From Candidatus Poribacteria bacterium (lineage in GTDB: Bacteria; Poribacteria; WGA-4E; GCA-2687025), in assembly GCA_002687025.1 (NCBI GenBank), contig NYZG01000184.1:1-21418 (forward strand): a stretch of 21,418 nt of DNA. Reading direction: 5' to 3'. Below the pieces are notes generated by a model, which did no database searches, was not told the origin of the DNA, and was given only the letters and a program-made list of their open reading frames with translations. Below are positions 8,633-15,447 of the stretch, piece after piece. Every line of letters begins with the position of its first letter. Position 1 is the stretch's first letter. Made by a program: the position numbers and the translations under genes.

Positions 8633-8661
8633 ATTCTACCCGCAGGGCCAGGCGTCGACAA
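8633..8661 (-). promoter_or_regulatory. Sigma70-like promoter for the GT2-methyltransferase operon
   Basis: Read on the minus strand, a -35 box TTGTCG (8656-8661, four of six consensus bases) is followed after exactly 17 bases by the -10 box TAGAAT (8633-8638, five of six). Transcription would begin near 8626, giving a leader of about 15 bases that contains the GT2 ribosome binding site. It is the best promoter match I found in the window. Confidence 0.6.
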
Positions 8662-8801
8662 CGACGCGACTTGCTTCATTGAGGATGTACTCGAAGCGGC
8701 ATCAACGCCTAACAACCGAAATGTACTCGTGGGTCGATGGCCAAACGCCGCCAATCTGGGCGCTGTTCCCGATGGGACATCGCGCGGGTTGGGGCGAATC
8801 G

Positions 8802-9185
8802 ATGAGGTCGCGCATAGCGGCGAGACGTCACGTGACGAGTATCACTCACCGTCGATGTGTGCAGGCGTCCAGGAAGGAGAAGGCAGGCATCCTCGACGAG
8901 TTCGTCGAGACGACCCGATACAACCCGTCGTACGCCGCGCGGGCGCTGCGCAACGGCGTTTCTGAGGCACGGTCGAGATCGTCTCCTCCGCGGGCGCCCT
9001 GCGCGCGCACGCTCGGGTCCTCGGGTCTATCCGCTCTGACGTCGCGGTCGCTGTGTGAGGAATGCACGTGTCTGAATCCCGGGCAGCTGCGGCGAGACAT
9101 CCAGACCGCGGCCGAGGCAACCCGGCGACCCCTGCGGGTGGAGAACCGTGACCAGAACCCCGGCTACGAGGGCATCTGGCTATGA
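8802..9185 (+). pseudogene. Transposase remnant (N- and C-terminal parts, DDE core missing)
   Basis: The frame at 8802-9185 (127 codons) contains two stretches that look like one transposase family with an integrase-type catalytic core. The first, at about 8868-8955, reads 'ASRKEKAGILDEFVETT' followed by 'YNPSYAARALRNG', matching the N-terminal DNA-binding region ('KxxILDEFxxxTGYxRKYAxRLL') of these proteins. The second, at about 9069-9120, reads 'LNPGQLRRDIQTAA', like their C-terminal end ('LNPxxLRRxI'). Full members are about 400 or more residues long, so most of the protein, including the DDE domain, has been lost; the linking segment (8956-9068) is low-complexity and shifts frame quality. 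No flanking inverted repeats or target duplication could be found. I infer an old, internally deleted insertion. The assignment is from memory of the family pattern. Confidence 0.6.
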
Positions 9186-9189
9186 GCCG

Positions 9190-9205
9190 CCGAAGGGACC
9201 TTCGG
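9190..9205. repeat. Near-perfect 16-bp palindrome after the transposase remnant
   Basis: CCGAAGG at 9190-9196 and CCTTCGG at 9199-9205 are exact inverted copies around a 2-base centre. It starts five bases after the remnant's stop codon. It could be a protein-binding site, a leftover of the element, or a short hairpin; no T-run follows, so it is not a typical terminator. Confidence 0.5.
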
Positions 9206-9276
9206 GTACTTCCAGTTCTGAGACAGTACGCAGCGGGGCGCGGGCCGCGCCCATGTGCCGCCTCCGGGAGTTGCGC

Positions 9277-9305
9277 TTGACCGTCCGACCGGAGTCGCCG
9301 AACAT
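9277..9305 (+). promoter_or_regulatory. Weak candidate promoter for the GT39 gene
   Basis: TTGACC at 9277-9282 (five of six -35 bases) is followed after 17 bases by GAACAT at 9300-9305 (three of six -10 bases). The good -35 and exact spacing are suggestive and the -10 is poor. It would leave a leader of about 85 bases before the GTG at 9396. Confidence 0.3.
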
Positions 9306-9395
9306 GGGTACGCGCCTCCCTGCGTGACACGCGGACGGGCGCTAGGAGTCCTCCCACTCACGTCGCCACTCAGTGTTGCCCATGGACAGACTGCC

Positions 9396-10934
9396 GTGAT
9401 CCGATCGCTCGCGTCCACCTGCCGCCGAGCCCTGCGCGAGCCCGGCGCCTGGGTCGTGGGCGCATCCGCGATACTGTACGCCTGCGTTCTGGTACCCCAC
9501 TGGCGTCCGACCTGGGACAGCGCGACGTACATCGCGCTCGCGCGGTCGCTCGTCGCGGGCGATGGCTATACGTACATGGGGTACGATCACACGAAGTATC
9601 CGCCCGGATTCCCGCTGCTCCTCGCGCCCATCGTCGGCGTGTTCGGCCCGAACTTCCTACTCATGCGAGGCCTGGTAGCCGGGTGCGCCGTCGCTAGCGT
9701 AGCCGCCGCCTACGCGCTCATCAGGCGTGCCGCGGGCCCGTGGGTCGCCGCGGCCGCGGCAGCAATGACGGCCGCATCGTACGCTCTCCTGTTCGAGTCG
9801 ACGCGGATCCTATCCGACGTGCCGTACATGCTCGTGTCGCTCCTGGCTCTCCTCGCGGCCGAGCGACTGCGCGAGGCCCGATCCTGGCGACGGCTCGCCG
9901 GCGTCGCGGCGTTATGCGTCGCGGCGTATCTCGTGCGCATTGTCGGCTTCACCGTCGCTGTCGCGGTCGCGATCTCGCTCGTGGCGGACGCGCCGCGCAT
10001 CCCTCTCCGCAAGGCCGCGCGCGACGCGGCAGTCGTGCTCGTCGCGCTGGCCGCCGTGGCGGCTGTCTGGATGGGCCGGAATGCGCTCGTCACGAACGAA
10101 CTCCCGCCAACGCTGCGCGAAGCGCTCAGCTACGAGGCAGAGCTCGTTGCCACCGACCCGAGCCACCCGCACACGGGCACGCTGTCGTGGCCTGCCCTAC
10201 GCGCGCGCCTAGCCACGAACGCGCGATACTACGCCACCCTCACCGCGCTGCTGCTGACGTCGAAAAGGTCCCCGGCGTGGTGGCTGGCCCTGGTCGTCAT
10301 TGCCGGATGGGCGCTCACTGGCATTAGGGGAGCGACGGCTGCGGAGTGGTACTTCGCCGGCTACGTGGCGGTGTACATACTATGGCCGGCCCACCAGGGC
10401 GAGCGATTCCTCGTGCCCGTGCTGCCCTTCATCTTCTACTACGCCCTCGCGGCGCTGACCGCCATCGGCGCGCTCGTGGCACGCGTCGCCACGGCTCCCA
10501 CATCACGGCGCCCCCTCGCCGAAAGCGCGACTGCCGCGGTGCTGGCAGCCGCATTTGTGCTCGCGGGCGCGCGGGAGGTCGGTGTACGGGTGCGCACGGA
10601 ACGCCGCGACCCATACTACCAGGGCGTGATGCGCGACTACATCGCGGCCCTCGCGTGGCTTCGCGAAGCGTCGGCGCCCGACGCCGTCATCGTGACGAAC
10701 CGCGCGCCGTACGGCGTGCTCTGGGCCGAACGTCCGACGTACACCGTCCCGTGGGTCGCAGACCACGCGGAAATACTGGCATCCATCCGCGCCAACGGCG
10801 CGACGCACGCGGTCACGAACAGCTACACGCAGAGGTACCTCGGCCCGGTGGTCGACGCGAACCCCGGCGTGTTCCGGCCGATCGCAGAGATCGGCTCCAC
10901 GCGGGTCTACGAGATCGTCCGGGCAGGGCCGTAG
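9396..10934 (+). CDS. Multi-pass membrane glycosyltransferase, GT39/ArnT/PMT-like
   Basis: A GT-C-fold integral membrane protein of 512 residues, likely using a polyprenyl-phosphate sugar to glycosylate a lipid or protein on the outer face of the membrane. The first helix (about 20-36) is followed by 'WDSATYIALARSLVAGDGY' (40-58), where Asp41 matches the catalytic Asp in the first outer loop of PMT/ArnT proteins; 'KYPPGFPLLLA' (67-77) is also typical. About ten further hydrophobic helices reach to residue 400, then a soluble C-terminal domain. The frame is open from 9255, but the earlier residues look unlike protein of this family; the GTG at 9396 is preferred because it sits just before the first helix and has GGACAG upstream. 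It pairs functionally with the divergent GT2 gene. The acceptor is unknown. Confidence 0.8.
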   Translation: MIRSLASTCRRALREPGAWVVGASAILYACVLVPHWRPTWDSATYIALARSLVAGDGYTYMGYDHTKYPPGFPLLLAPIVGVFGPNFLLMRGLVAGCAVASVAAAYALIRRAAGPWVAAAAAAMTAASYALLFESTRILSDVPYMLVSLLALLAAERLREARSWRRLAGVAALCVAAYLVRIVGFTVAVAVAISLVADAPRIPLRKAARDAAVVLVALAAVAAVWMGRNALVTNELPPTLREALSYEAELVATDPSHPHTGTLSWPALRARLATNARYYATLTALLLTSKRSPAWWLALVVIAGWALTGIRGATAAEWYFAGYVAVYILWPAHQGERFLVPVLPFIFYYALAALTAIGALVARVATAPTSRRPLAESATAAVLAAAFVLAGAREVGVRVRTERRDPYYQGVMRDYIAALAWLREASAPDAVIVTNRAPYGVLWAERPTYTVPWVADHAEILASIRANGATHAVTNSYTQRYLGPVVDANPGVFRPIAEIGSTRVYEIVRAGP

Positions 10935-10962
10935 TCTGCCCAGGAAGACGGAGGTGACGACG

Positions 10963-11790
10963 ATGAAGCTCGGAGTCTCCAGCTACTCATACTGGCACTT
11001 CACGCCGGAGAAAGTGCCGATCGAGCATGTCATTGAGGAGGCCGCGCGCCTGGACCTCGACGGCGTCGAAATCCTGCACAGGCAGATGGCGTCCGAGGAC
11101 CGGTGCTACACCCAGCGGCTCAAGCGCCTGGCTTTCCTGAACGGGCTCGACCTCCATGCGCTGTCCATCCATCAGGGATTCGTGTCGCCAGATGCCGACG
11201 AACGCGCGAAGAACTTGGCGCACACGGTGCGCTGCATTGACCTGGCGTACGAGCTCGGCATCCCGTCAATCCGGCTGAACTCGGGCCGGTGGAACACCGT
11301 CGGCTCGTTCACGGAGCTGATGGCCCTCGACGGCATCGAGCCACGCCTCCCCGGCTACACTGACGACGACGCGTACGGATGGATCGCCGGTTGCATCGAG
11401 GAGTGCCTGCCGCACGCGGAGCGCAACGGCGTCGTTCTGGCGCTCGAGAACCACTGGGGGTTGACGGCGACGCCCGAGGGCGTGAACCGCATCCTGTCGG
11501 CAGTCGAGTCGGATTGGCTGATGGGAGCGATGGACTGCGGCAACTTCCTCGCCGACCCGTACACGAAGCTGCGGGCAATCGCCCAACACACAGCGCTCGT
11601 CCACGCGAAGACCTACCATGGCGGCGGCGAGTGGTACACGCTGGACCTCGACTACACGCGTGTCCGCGACATCCTCGCCGAGGTCGGCTTCGACGGATAC
11701 GTCTCGCTCGAATTCGAGGGTAAAGAGGATGCCCACACGGCGGTACCCAAGAGCATTGAGATGCTCAGGGCCGCGTTGGGCATAGCCTGA
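10963..11790 (+). CDS. Sugar phosphate isomerase/epimerase-like TIM barrel protein
   Basis: A 275-residue xylose isomerase-like TIM barrel (AP endonuclease 2 family, PF01261), a group of metal-dependent sugar isomerases and epimerases such as IolE/IolI and ketose 3-epimerases. The metal-site positions are all present: Glu162 in 'LALENHWG', Asp191 in 'MDCGN', His214 in 'VHAKTYH' and Glu250 in 'SLEFEG'. No signal peptide is seen, so it is cytoplasmic. The ATG at 10963 is chosen because GGAGG at 10950-10954 sits eight bases ahead; an in-frame GTG at 10954 overlaps that site and is unlikely. It lies 28 bases after the GT39 gene and starts a co-directional run with the PhyH and nitrilase genes, hinting at use of a sugar or cyclitol, as in many Poribacteria and Planctomycetes clusters. 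The substrate cannot be named. Confidence 0.88.
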   Translation: MKLGVSSYSYWHFTPEKVPIEHVIEEAARLDLDGVEILHRQMASEDRCYTQRLKRLAFLNGLDLHALSIHQGFVSPDADERAKNLAHTVRCIDLAYELGIPSIRLNSGRWNTVGSFTELMALDGIEPRLPGYTDDDAYGWIAGCIEECLPHAERNGVVLALENHWGLTATPEGVNRILSAVESDWLMGAMDCGNFLADPYTKLRAIAQHTALVHAKTYHGGGEWYTLDLDYTRVRDILAEVGFDGYVSLEFEGKEDAHTAVPKSIEMLRAALGIA

Positions 11791-11800
11791 CGCGAGGGCG

Positions 11801-11829
11801 TTGCGGGACGGCGCCCCTCCTGCGACAAT
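11801..11829 (+). promoter_or_regulatory. Candidate promoter upstream of the first PhyH dioxygenase gene
   Basis: TTGCGG (11801-11806) and GACAAT (11824-11829, four of six -10 bases) are 17 bases apart in the 73-base gap before the gene, with transcription expected near 11836. The -35 is weak. A bulged GC-rich inverted repeat (about 11794-11820) overlaps it, so read-through from the isomerase gene with partial termination is an alternative. Confidence 0.35.
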
Positions 11830-11863
11830 CAGCTGTGTCGACCCCCCAGGATAGGAGGATGCG

Positions 11864-12619
11864 ATGACTGACGAAGAGAGATTCGTCGCCGACCTGAACG
11901 GCTATCTCGTAATCAGGGACGTCCTAGGGGCCGACGAACTGGCCGACATGAACGAGATCGCCGACGACCTTTTCGCCGACGACGCCGGCCTCCGTCGCGG
12001 CAAGGGCCGCGTCTGTCTCTGGGGCGAGGCGTTCAAGCGCCTCATCGACCATCCGAAGGTGACTCCCTACATCGAGGAACTGCTAGGGCCGTGGTTCCGA
12101 CTCGACCACGACTACAGCATCTTCATGAAGGCCGGCGCGGACGGTGGAAGCCTACACGGAGGCGAAGACGGCGGCCGGCCCGGCGGCCCGGAAGGCGATC
12201 ACTGGTCACGCTACCGTGACGGCGTCATGCGCAACGGGCTGAGCGTCTTCACTTTCTTCCTCACGCCAGCCAGAACCGGCGACGGGGGCTTCGCGTGCAT
12301 CCCGGGCAGCCACAAGAGCAACTTCCTCCGTGCCATACCGCGCGACGTGATGTCGTTCGAACAGGCGGCTGAGTACGTCGTCCAACCCGAGGTCGACGCC
12401 GGTGACGTGCTCTTCTTCACCGAGGCGTTGGTCCACGGCACCATGCCTTGGACGGCGAACCACGAACGCCGCGCGCTCCTGTACAAATACTCGCCCGGCC
12501 ACTCCGCCTGGTCGGGGAACTTCTACGACCTCGACGAGTTCGACTCCCTCACCGAGCAGCAGCGGCGCATCCTGTCGCCACCCTCCATCGGGGGTCGCGA
12601 TCGGTCGTTGGACGCGTAG
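11864..12619 (+). CDS. PhyH-type (phytanoyl-CoA dioxygenase-like) oxygenase with H-G-G motif
   Basis: A 251-residue cupin-fold protein of the PhyH family (PF05721), normally Fe(II)/2-oxoglutarate oxygenases that hydroxylate small molecules. The fold is marked by 'GDGGFACIPGSHK' (139-151), the distal 'EALVHGTMPW' with His191, and 'RRALLYKYSPGH' with the 2-oxoglutarate-binding Arg202 or Arg203. The first iron motif is not HxD but His98-Gly-Gly100, in 'SLHGGEDGG'. I recall the same 'LHGG' form in a Planctomycetes/Poribacteria subgroup, so it is probably a lineage feature and not a defect. In SyrB2-type halogenases a Gly or Ala at this place leaves room for a halide, but nothing else here proves that. 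AGGAGG at 11853-11858 supports the ATG. The gene opens a tight run with the nitrilase-like and second PhyH genes. Reaction and substrate are unknown. Confidence 0.88.
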   Translation: MTDEERFVADLNGYLVIRDVLGADELADMNEIADDLFADDAGLRRGKGRVCLWGEAFKRLIDHPKVTPYIEELLGPWFRLDHDYSIFMKAGADGGSLHGGEDGGRPGGPEGDHWSRYRDGVMRNGLSVFTFFLTPARTGDGGFACIPGSHKSNFLRAIPRDVMSFEQAAEYVVQPEVDAGDVLFFTEALVHGTMPWTANHERRALLYKYSPGHSAWSGNFYDLDEFDSLTEQQRRILSPPSIGGRDRSLDA

Positions 12620-12649
12620 GCGAACCGGCCCGACCATGGGAGGCCCACG

Positions 12650-13414
12650 ATGGCCGAGACCCGCGTGGCGATGGCGCAGATCCTCGTAGAGGGCGGCGCG
12701 GCCGAGGCGAACATAGCCAGGGCCACGGCGCGGATCGCCGAGGCCGGCGCCGAGGGATGCGACGTCGTCGTCCTCCCGGAATGCCTCGACCTCGCGTGGA
12801 CGCACCCGACGGCGAGAGAGATGGCAGAGCCGATCCCCGGCCCGAGGGCTGATCGACTCGCGGACGCAGCTCGCGCGGCGGGCGTCCATGTCGTCGCAGG
12901 CCTGACAGAGCGCGACGACGACCGGGTGCACAACACGTCCGTGCTCTTCTCGCCGACGGGCGACATCCTGCTCAGGCACAGCAAGATCAACCTCCTCGAC
13001 ATCGCCCGCGACGTCTACCAACCGGGCAGGTCGCTCGCCGTCGCCGAGACGCCCATCGGCGTCGTCGGCATACCCATCTGCGCCGACAACTTCGGAAGCT
13101 GCCTCCACTACTCGCGTTCGCTCATCGGCATGGGCGCTGACATTATACTGTCGCCGTGCGCCTGGGCAGTGCCCCCGGGATTCGACAACGACGTGACGCC
13201 GTACGGCGGACTATGGCTGGATGCGTATGGCACGCTGGCCCGCGAGTGTGGCGTGCCGGTCGTCGGCGTCAGCAACGTTGGCAGGATGACGGGAGGGCCC
13301 TGGAACGGGCACGACTGCATCGGTAGGTCCCTCGCCATCGGTCGGGACGGTGAGGTCGCTGCTCATCTGCCCTTTGGCGTCGACGCGGAGTGCCTCAACA
13401 TCGTGACGGTGTAG
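12650..13414 (+). CDS. Carbon-nitrogen hydrolase (nitrilase superfamily)
   Basis: A 254-residue nitrilase-superfamily enzyme (PF00795), which hydrolyses amides, nitriles or carbamoyl compounds in the cytoplasm. The catalytic triad is clear: Glu44 in 'VVLPECLDL', Lys112 in 'RHSKINL' and the nucleophile Cys144 in 'IPICADN'. The length matches single-domain members such as omega-amidase and N-carbamoyl hydrolases, and there is no glutaminase or NAD synthetase fusion. The ATG has GGGAGG at 12638-12643, six bases upstream. It lies 30 bases after the first PhyH gene and seven bases before the second, so the three are very likely one transcript, and it probably removes an amide or carbamoyl nitrogen from a product or substrate of the dioxygenases. 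The specific substrate cannot be inferred. Confidence 0.9.
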   Translation: MAETRVAMAQILVEGGAAEANIARATARIAEAGAEGCDVVVLPECLDLAWTHPTAREMAEPIPGPRADRLADAARAAGVHVVAGLTERDDDRVHNTSVLFSPTGDILLRHSKINLLDIARDVYQPGRSLAVAETPIGVVGIPICADNFGSCLHYSRSLIGMGADIILSPCAWAVPPGFDNDVTPYGGLWLDAYGTLARECGVPVVGVSNVGRMTGGPWNGHDCIGRSLAIGRDGEVAAHLPFGVDAECLNIVTV

Positions 13415-13421
13415 GGGAAAC

Positions 13422-14168
13422 ATGCACGACATCTTCACGCAGTACGCTTTCGGGCCCGACGAACGCGCCCGCATGGACGCCGATGGACACTACGTGCTGC
13501 CTGGCATCCTGACCGCGAGGGCGCGCGCCGATCTGGCGGGCTCGCTCGCCCGGATCGAGCACCTGCGCGCCGAGCTCGACCAGCATCCTAACCACCACGC
13601 CGCCGAATACGACAGCTACCTCGCGTCCCTGATTGGTCACCCGCAGCTAGTCGCCCTGGCCAGGACTGTCCTGGGCCACGACGTCCGGTACGACCACTGT
13701 GTGTCGCTGAACCGTCCTGGCGGGAACGGCGGCATCGGCTGGCACTCGCACTCGTATGCAGAGGACCGACCCGACCTGGGCTTCGTGCGCATCTTCTTCT
13801 ACGTCAACGGATTCACTGCGGACGACGCGGGCCTGAAGGTGCTCCGCGGCAGCCACCTGCTGCGCGACGAGAAGCTCCACGCCCGCTCTGACGACGACCT
13901 GGCGCAGGGGTGGCTCGCCGAGAACGCGCATCCGGTGACAGGCGCGGAGTTCGTCATCGAGGGATTGGACGCTCCCGCGGGGACCGTGGTGGTCATGTGG
14001 ACCCACGCCGCGCACGCGGTCACGCCGCGCCGGCCCGAAAGCGACACGCGGTGGTGCGTCGTGTACGCCTATCGGAATCCCGGCCTGACCTCGCGTGCGC
14101 GATGGATAACGGAAGACTTCGAGCGCCACCCTCCCAAGGGCGCGGAGGCCCTGCTGCCTCTCTACTGA
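13422..14168 (+). CDS. PhyH-type dioxygenase-like protein with H-S-H motif
   Basis: A 248-residue PhyH-family protein distinct from the upstream copy. The double-stranded beta-helix core is recognised by 'GWHSHSY' (107-112), 'LGFVRIFFYVNGF' (119-131), 'AGLKVLRGSH' (136-145), 'GTVVVMWTHAAHAV' (187-200) and Arg210. Where canonical members have His-x-Asp, this one has His108-Ser-His110, with the distal ligand at His198 (or His195). A three-histidine site resembles cysteine dioxygenase-type metal centres, but a shifted acidic ligand such as Glu114 or Asp115 cannot be excluded. I recall 'WHSH' members in related bacteria, so the change is likely a subfamily trait. It starts seven bases after the nitrilase-like stop codon, with AGGGGA overlapping that stop, and ends six bases from the convergent Gfo/Idh gene. 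Its reaction is unknown. Confidence 0.85.
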   Translation: MHDIFTQYAFGPDERARMDADGHYVLPGILTARARADLAGSLARIEHLRAELDQHPNHHAAEYDSYLASLIGHPQLVALARTVLGHDVRYDHCVSLNRPGGNGGIGWHSHSYAEDRPDLGFVRIFFYVNGFTADDAGLKVLRGSHLLRDEKLHARSDDDLAQGWLAENAHPVTGAEFVIEGLDAPAGTVVVMWTHAAHAVTPRRPESDTRWCVVYAYRNPGLTSRARWITEDFERHPPKGAEALLPLY

Positions 14169-14174
14169 CCGCCG

Positions 14175-15230
14175 CTACCAGTTGTCGCGCGAGACGCGCA
14201 AGTCTCGGTTCGCCATCGGGAAATCCACGCGCGTCCCCCCGAGCCGCGCCGACTCGATCACGCCGAAGATGATCTCCTGGCTGCGCCTCGCGAGCTCCAT
14301 GTTCCCCGCAGTCCCCCCGTCGCTGTCGAGCGCGGCCGCCAGGTCCAGAAGCAGATTCACTGTCGCGCTTTCGTCCGGCGCTGGCGGGAACGCCCGCTCC
14401 TCCATGATGCCCCACGGCTCCGTGCGCTCGCGCCACTGGCACGAGTGGTAGTCGTCCAGCGTCCGCAGCTTCCCGAGCGTCCCGGTGACCTCGAATTCGT
14501 AGCCGGCCGCCGCCGTCCAGTATGCGCGCGCTCCGTTCTCGAACGTCACGAACCCCATCTCGATGCCGGGATCGGCCCGCAGATGCATCCCGTCCCATGC
14601 GGCGGCGTCCACGACGATCGATCCCTGCACGGAACGCACTGGCCCGTCGCCGGCCAGGTTCACGAATACGTCGGCGGTGTGCGTGTGCCACCACTGCGCG
14701 GACCCCGTGCCGCAGTACGCCGCAACACACTGCACGTCGCCGATGTCCCCCGCGTCGACGATGGCCCGCATCTGGCGGAACAGCGGCGAAAACCGCCGAT
14801 TCGTGCCGTAGTTGAACTTCACGCCATGCGTCTGCACGGCGTCCACCATCTGGTCTGCCTCGCGCATCGAGCACGCCAGCGGCTTTTCGCAGTAGATGCC
14901 GCGCACGCCGTTCTCCGCGGCGAAGATCGTCATCTCGCAATGCGTGGCCGGCCGCGTTGCGATGCAAACGATGTCCGGCCGCTCGCGTGTGATCATCTCC
15001 CGGTAGTCCGTGTACGCCGTATCGGCGCCGTACCGCGCGCGGATGGCCTCTGCCTTACCGGCGTCGATGTCGGACACCGCGACCAGTTCGGTGCGGCCAC
15101 ACGCGACGACGCCCGCGGCGTGGGCCCAGGGCAGTGTAGGCGTCCGATGCGGGTGCCCTCGGATCTCGTCGTCGATGGTGGCCCCCATGCGGCCACACCC
15201 TATGAGACACGTCCGATAGACCGGCTCCAT
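14175..15230 (-). CDS. Gfo/Idh/MocA family oxidoreductase
   Basis: A 351-residue NAD(P)-dependent dehydrogenase of the glucose-fructose oxidoreductase/inositol dehydrogenase family, acting on sugars, cyclitols or their derivatives. The N-terminal Rossmann domain has 'GCGRMG' (11-16), Asp54 in 'AVSDID' at the end of strand 2, and the signature 'CEKPLA' with Glu115-Lys116-Pro117, where Lys is the catalytic residue. The C-terminal half contains 'WWHTHTADVF' (180-189), giving the His/Asp pair of the substrate site. The open frame reaches back to 15296, but the ATG at 15230 is preferred: GGGAGGAC lies six bases upstream on the minus strand and the usual 'xxRxxLIGCG' start follows. It faces the PhyH-nitrilase cassette tail to tail and is divergent from map. 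A role in the same sugar or cyclitol metabolism is possible but rests only on position. Confidence 0.9.
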   Translation of the reverse strand: MEPVYRTCLIGCGRMGATIDDEIRGHPHRTPTLPWAHAAGVVACGRTELVAVSDIDAGKAEAIRARYGADTAYTDYREMITRERPDIVCIATRPATHCEMTIFAAENGVRGIYCEKPLACSMREADQMVDAVQTHGVKFNYGTNRRFSPLFRQMRAIVDAGDIGDVQCVAAYCGTGSAQWWHTHTADVFVNLAGDGPVRSVQGSIVVDAAAWDGMHLRADPGIEMGFVTFENGARAYWTAAAGYEFEVTGTLGKLRTLDDYHSCQWRERTEPWGIMEERAFPPAPDESATVNLLLDLAAALDSDGGTAGNMELARRSQEIIFGVIESARLGGTRVDFPMANRDLRVSRDNW

Positions 15231-15357
15231 CGCTCTGTCCTCCCGTATGCTTCGCCGCTCCAATGGGCGTCCCCGCGGCCGACCCAAGGCACGCACGCCG
15301 CGCCCAGGCTGTCCTACACTGAGCGGGGAATGGGCCGTGGGTCAAGGAGTCGCCGCG

Positions 15358-15387
15358 TTGACCCTCTCGCGCGCGGTTGAGTAAGAT
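15358..15387 (+). promoter_or_regulatory. Sigma70-like promoter for the map-mqnE-mqnC run
   Basis: A -35 box TTGACC (15358-15363, five of six) and a -10 box TAAGAT (15382-15387, four of six) are separated by 18 bases in the 217-base space between divergent gene starts. Transcription would start near 15394, leaving a leader of about 54 bases. No convincing promoter for the opposite Gfo/Idh gene was found in the rest of this space. Confidence 0.5.
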
Positions 15388-15447
15388 TCCATCGTCACGC
15401 TGGCGTGCGGCGAATCGCCCGGTGTCGTGACAGGTTAGGTGGCCCGC

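Larger units (their letters stand above)
8612..9395. other. Intergenic region between divergent glycosyltransferase genes
   Basis: About 780 bases separate the two glycosyltransferase starts. It holds the GT2 promoter at the left end, the transposase remnant, a near-palindrome just after it, and a weak candidate promoter toward the right gene. Bases 8662-8801 and 9206-9276 show no gene or signal I can support, and the sequence is less strongly codon-structured than its neighbours. Confidence 0.7.

Noticed and set aside
9255..9395. N-terminal extension of the GT39 protein to the ATG at 9255
   Set aside because: The added residues are not membrane-like or conserved, and the GTG at 9396 sits right before the first helix with a usable ribosome binding site.
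11794..11820. Possible terminator after the isomerase gene (bulged GAGG-GCG / CGCCCCTC stem)
   Set aside because: The stem is interrupted, there is no T-run, and the site overlaps a candidate promoter, so it is not listed as a feature.
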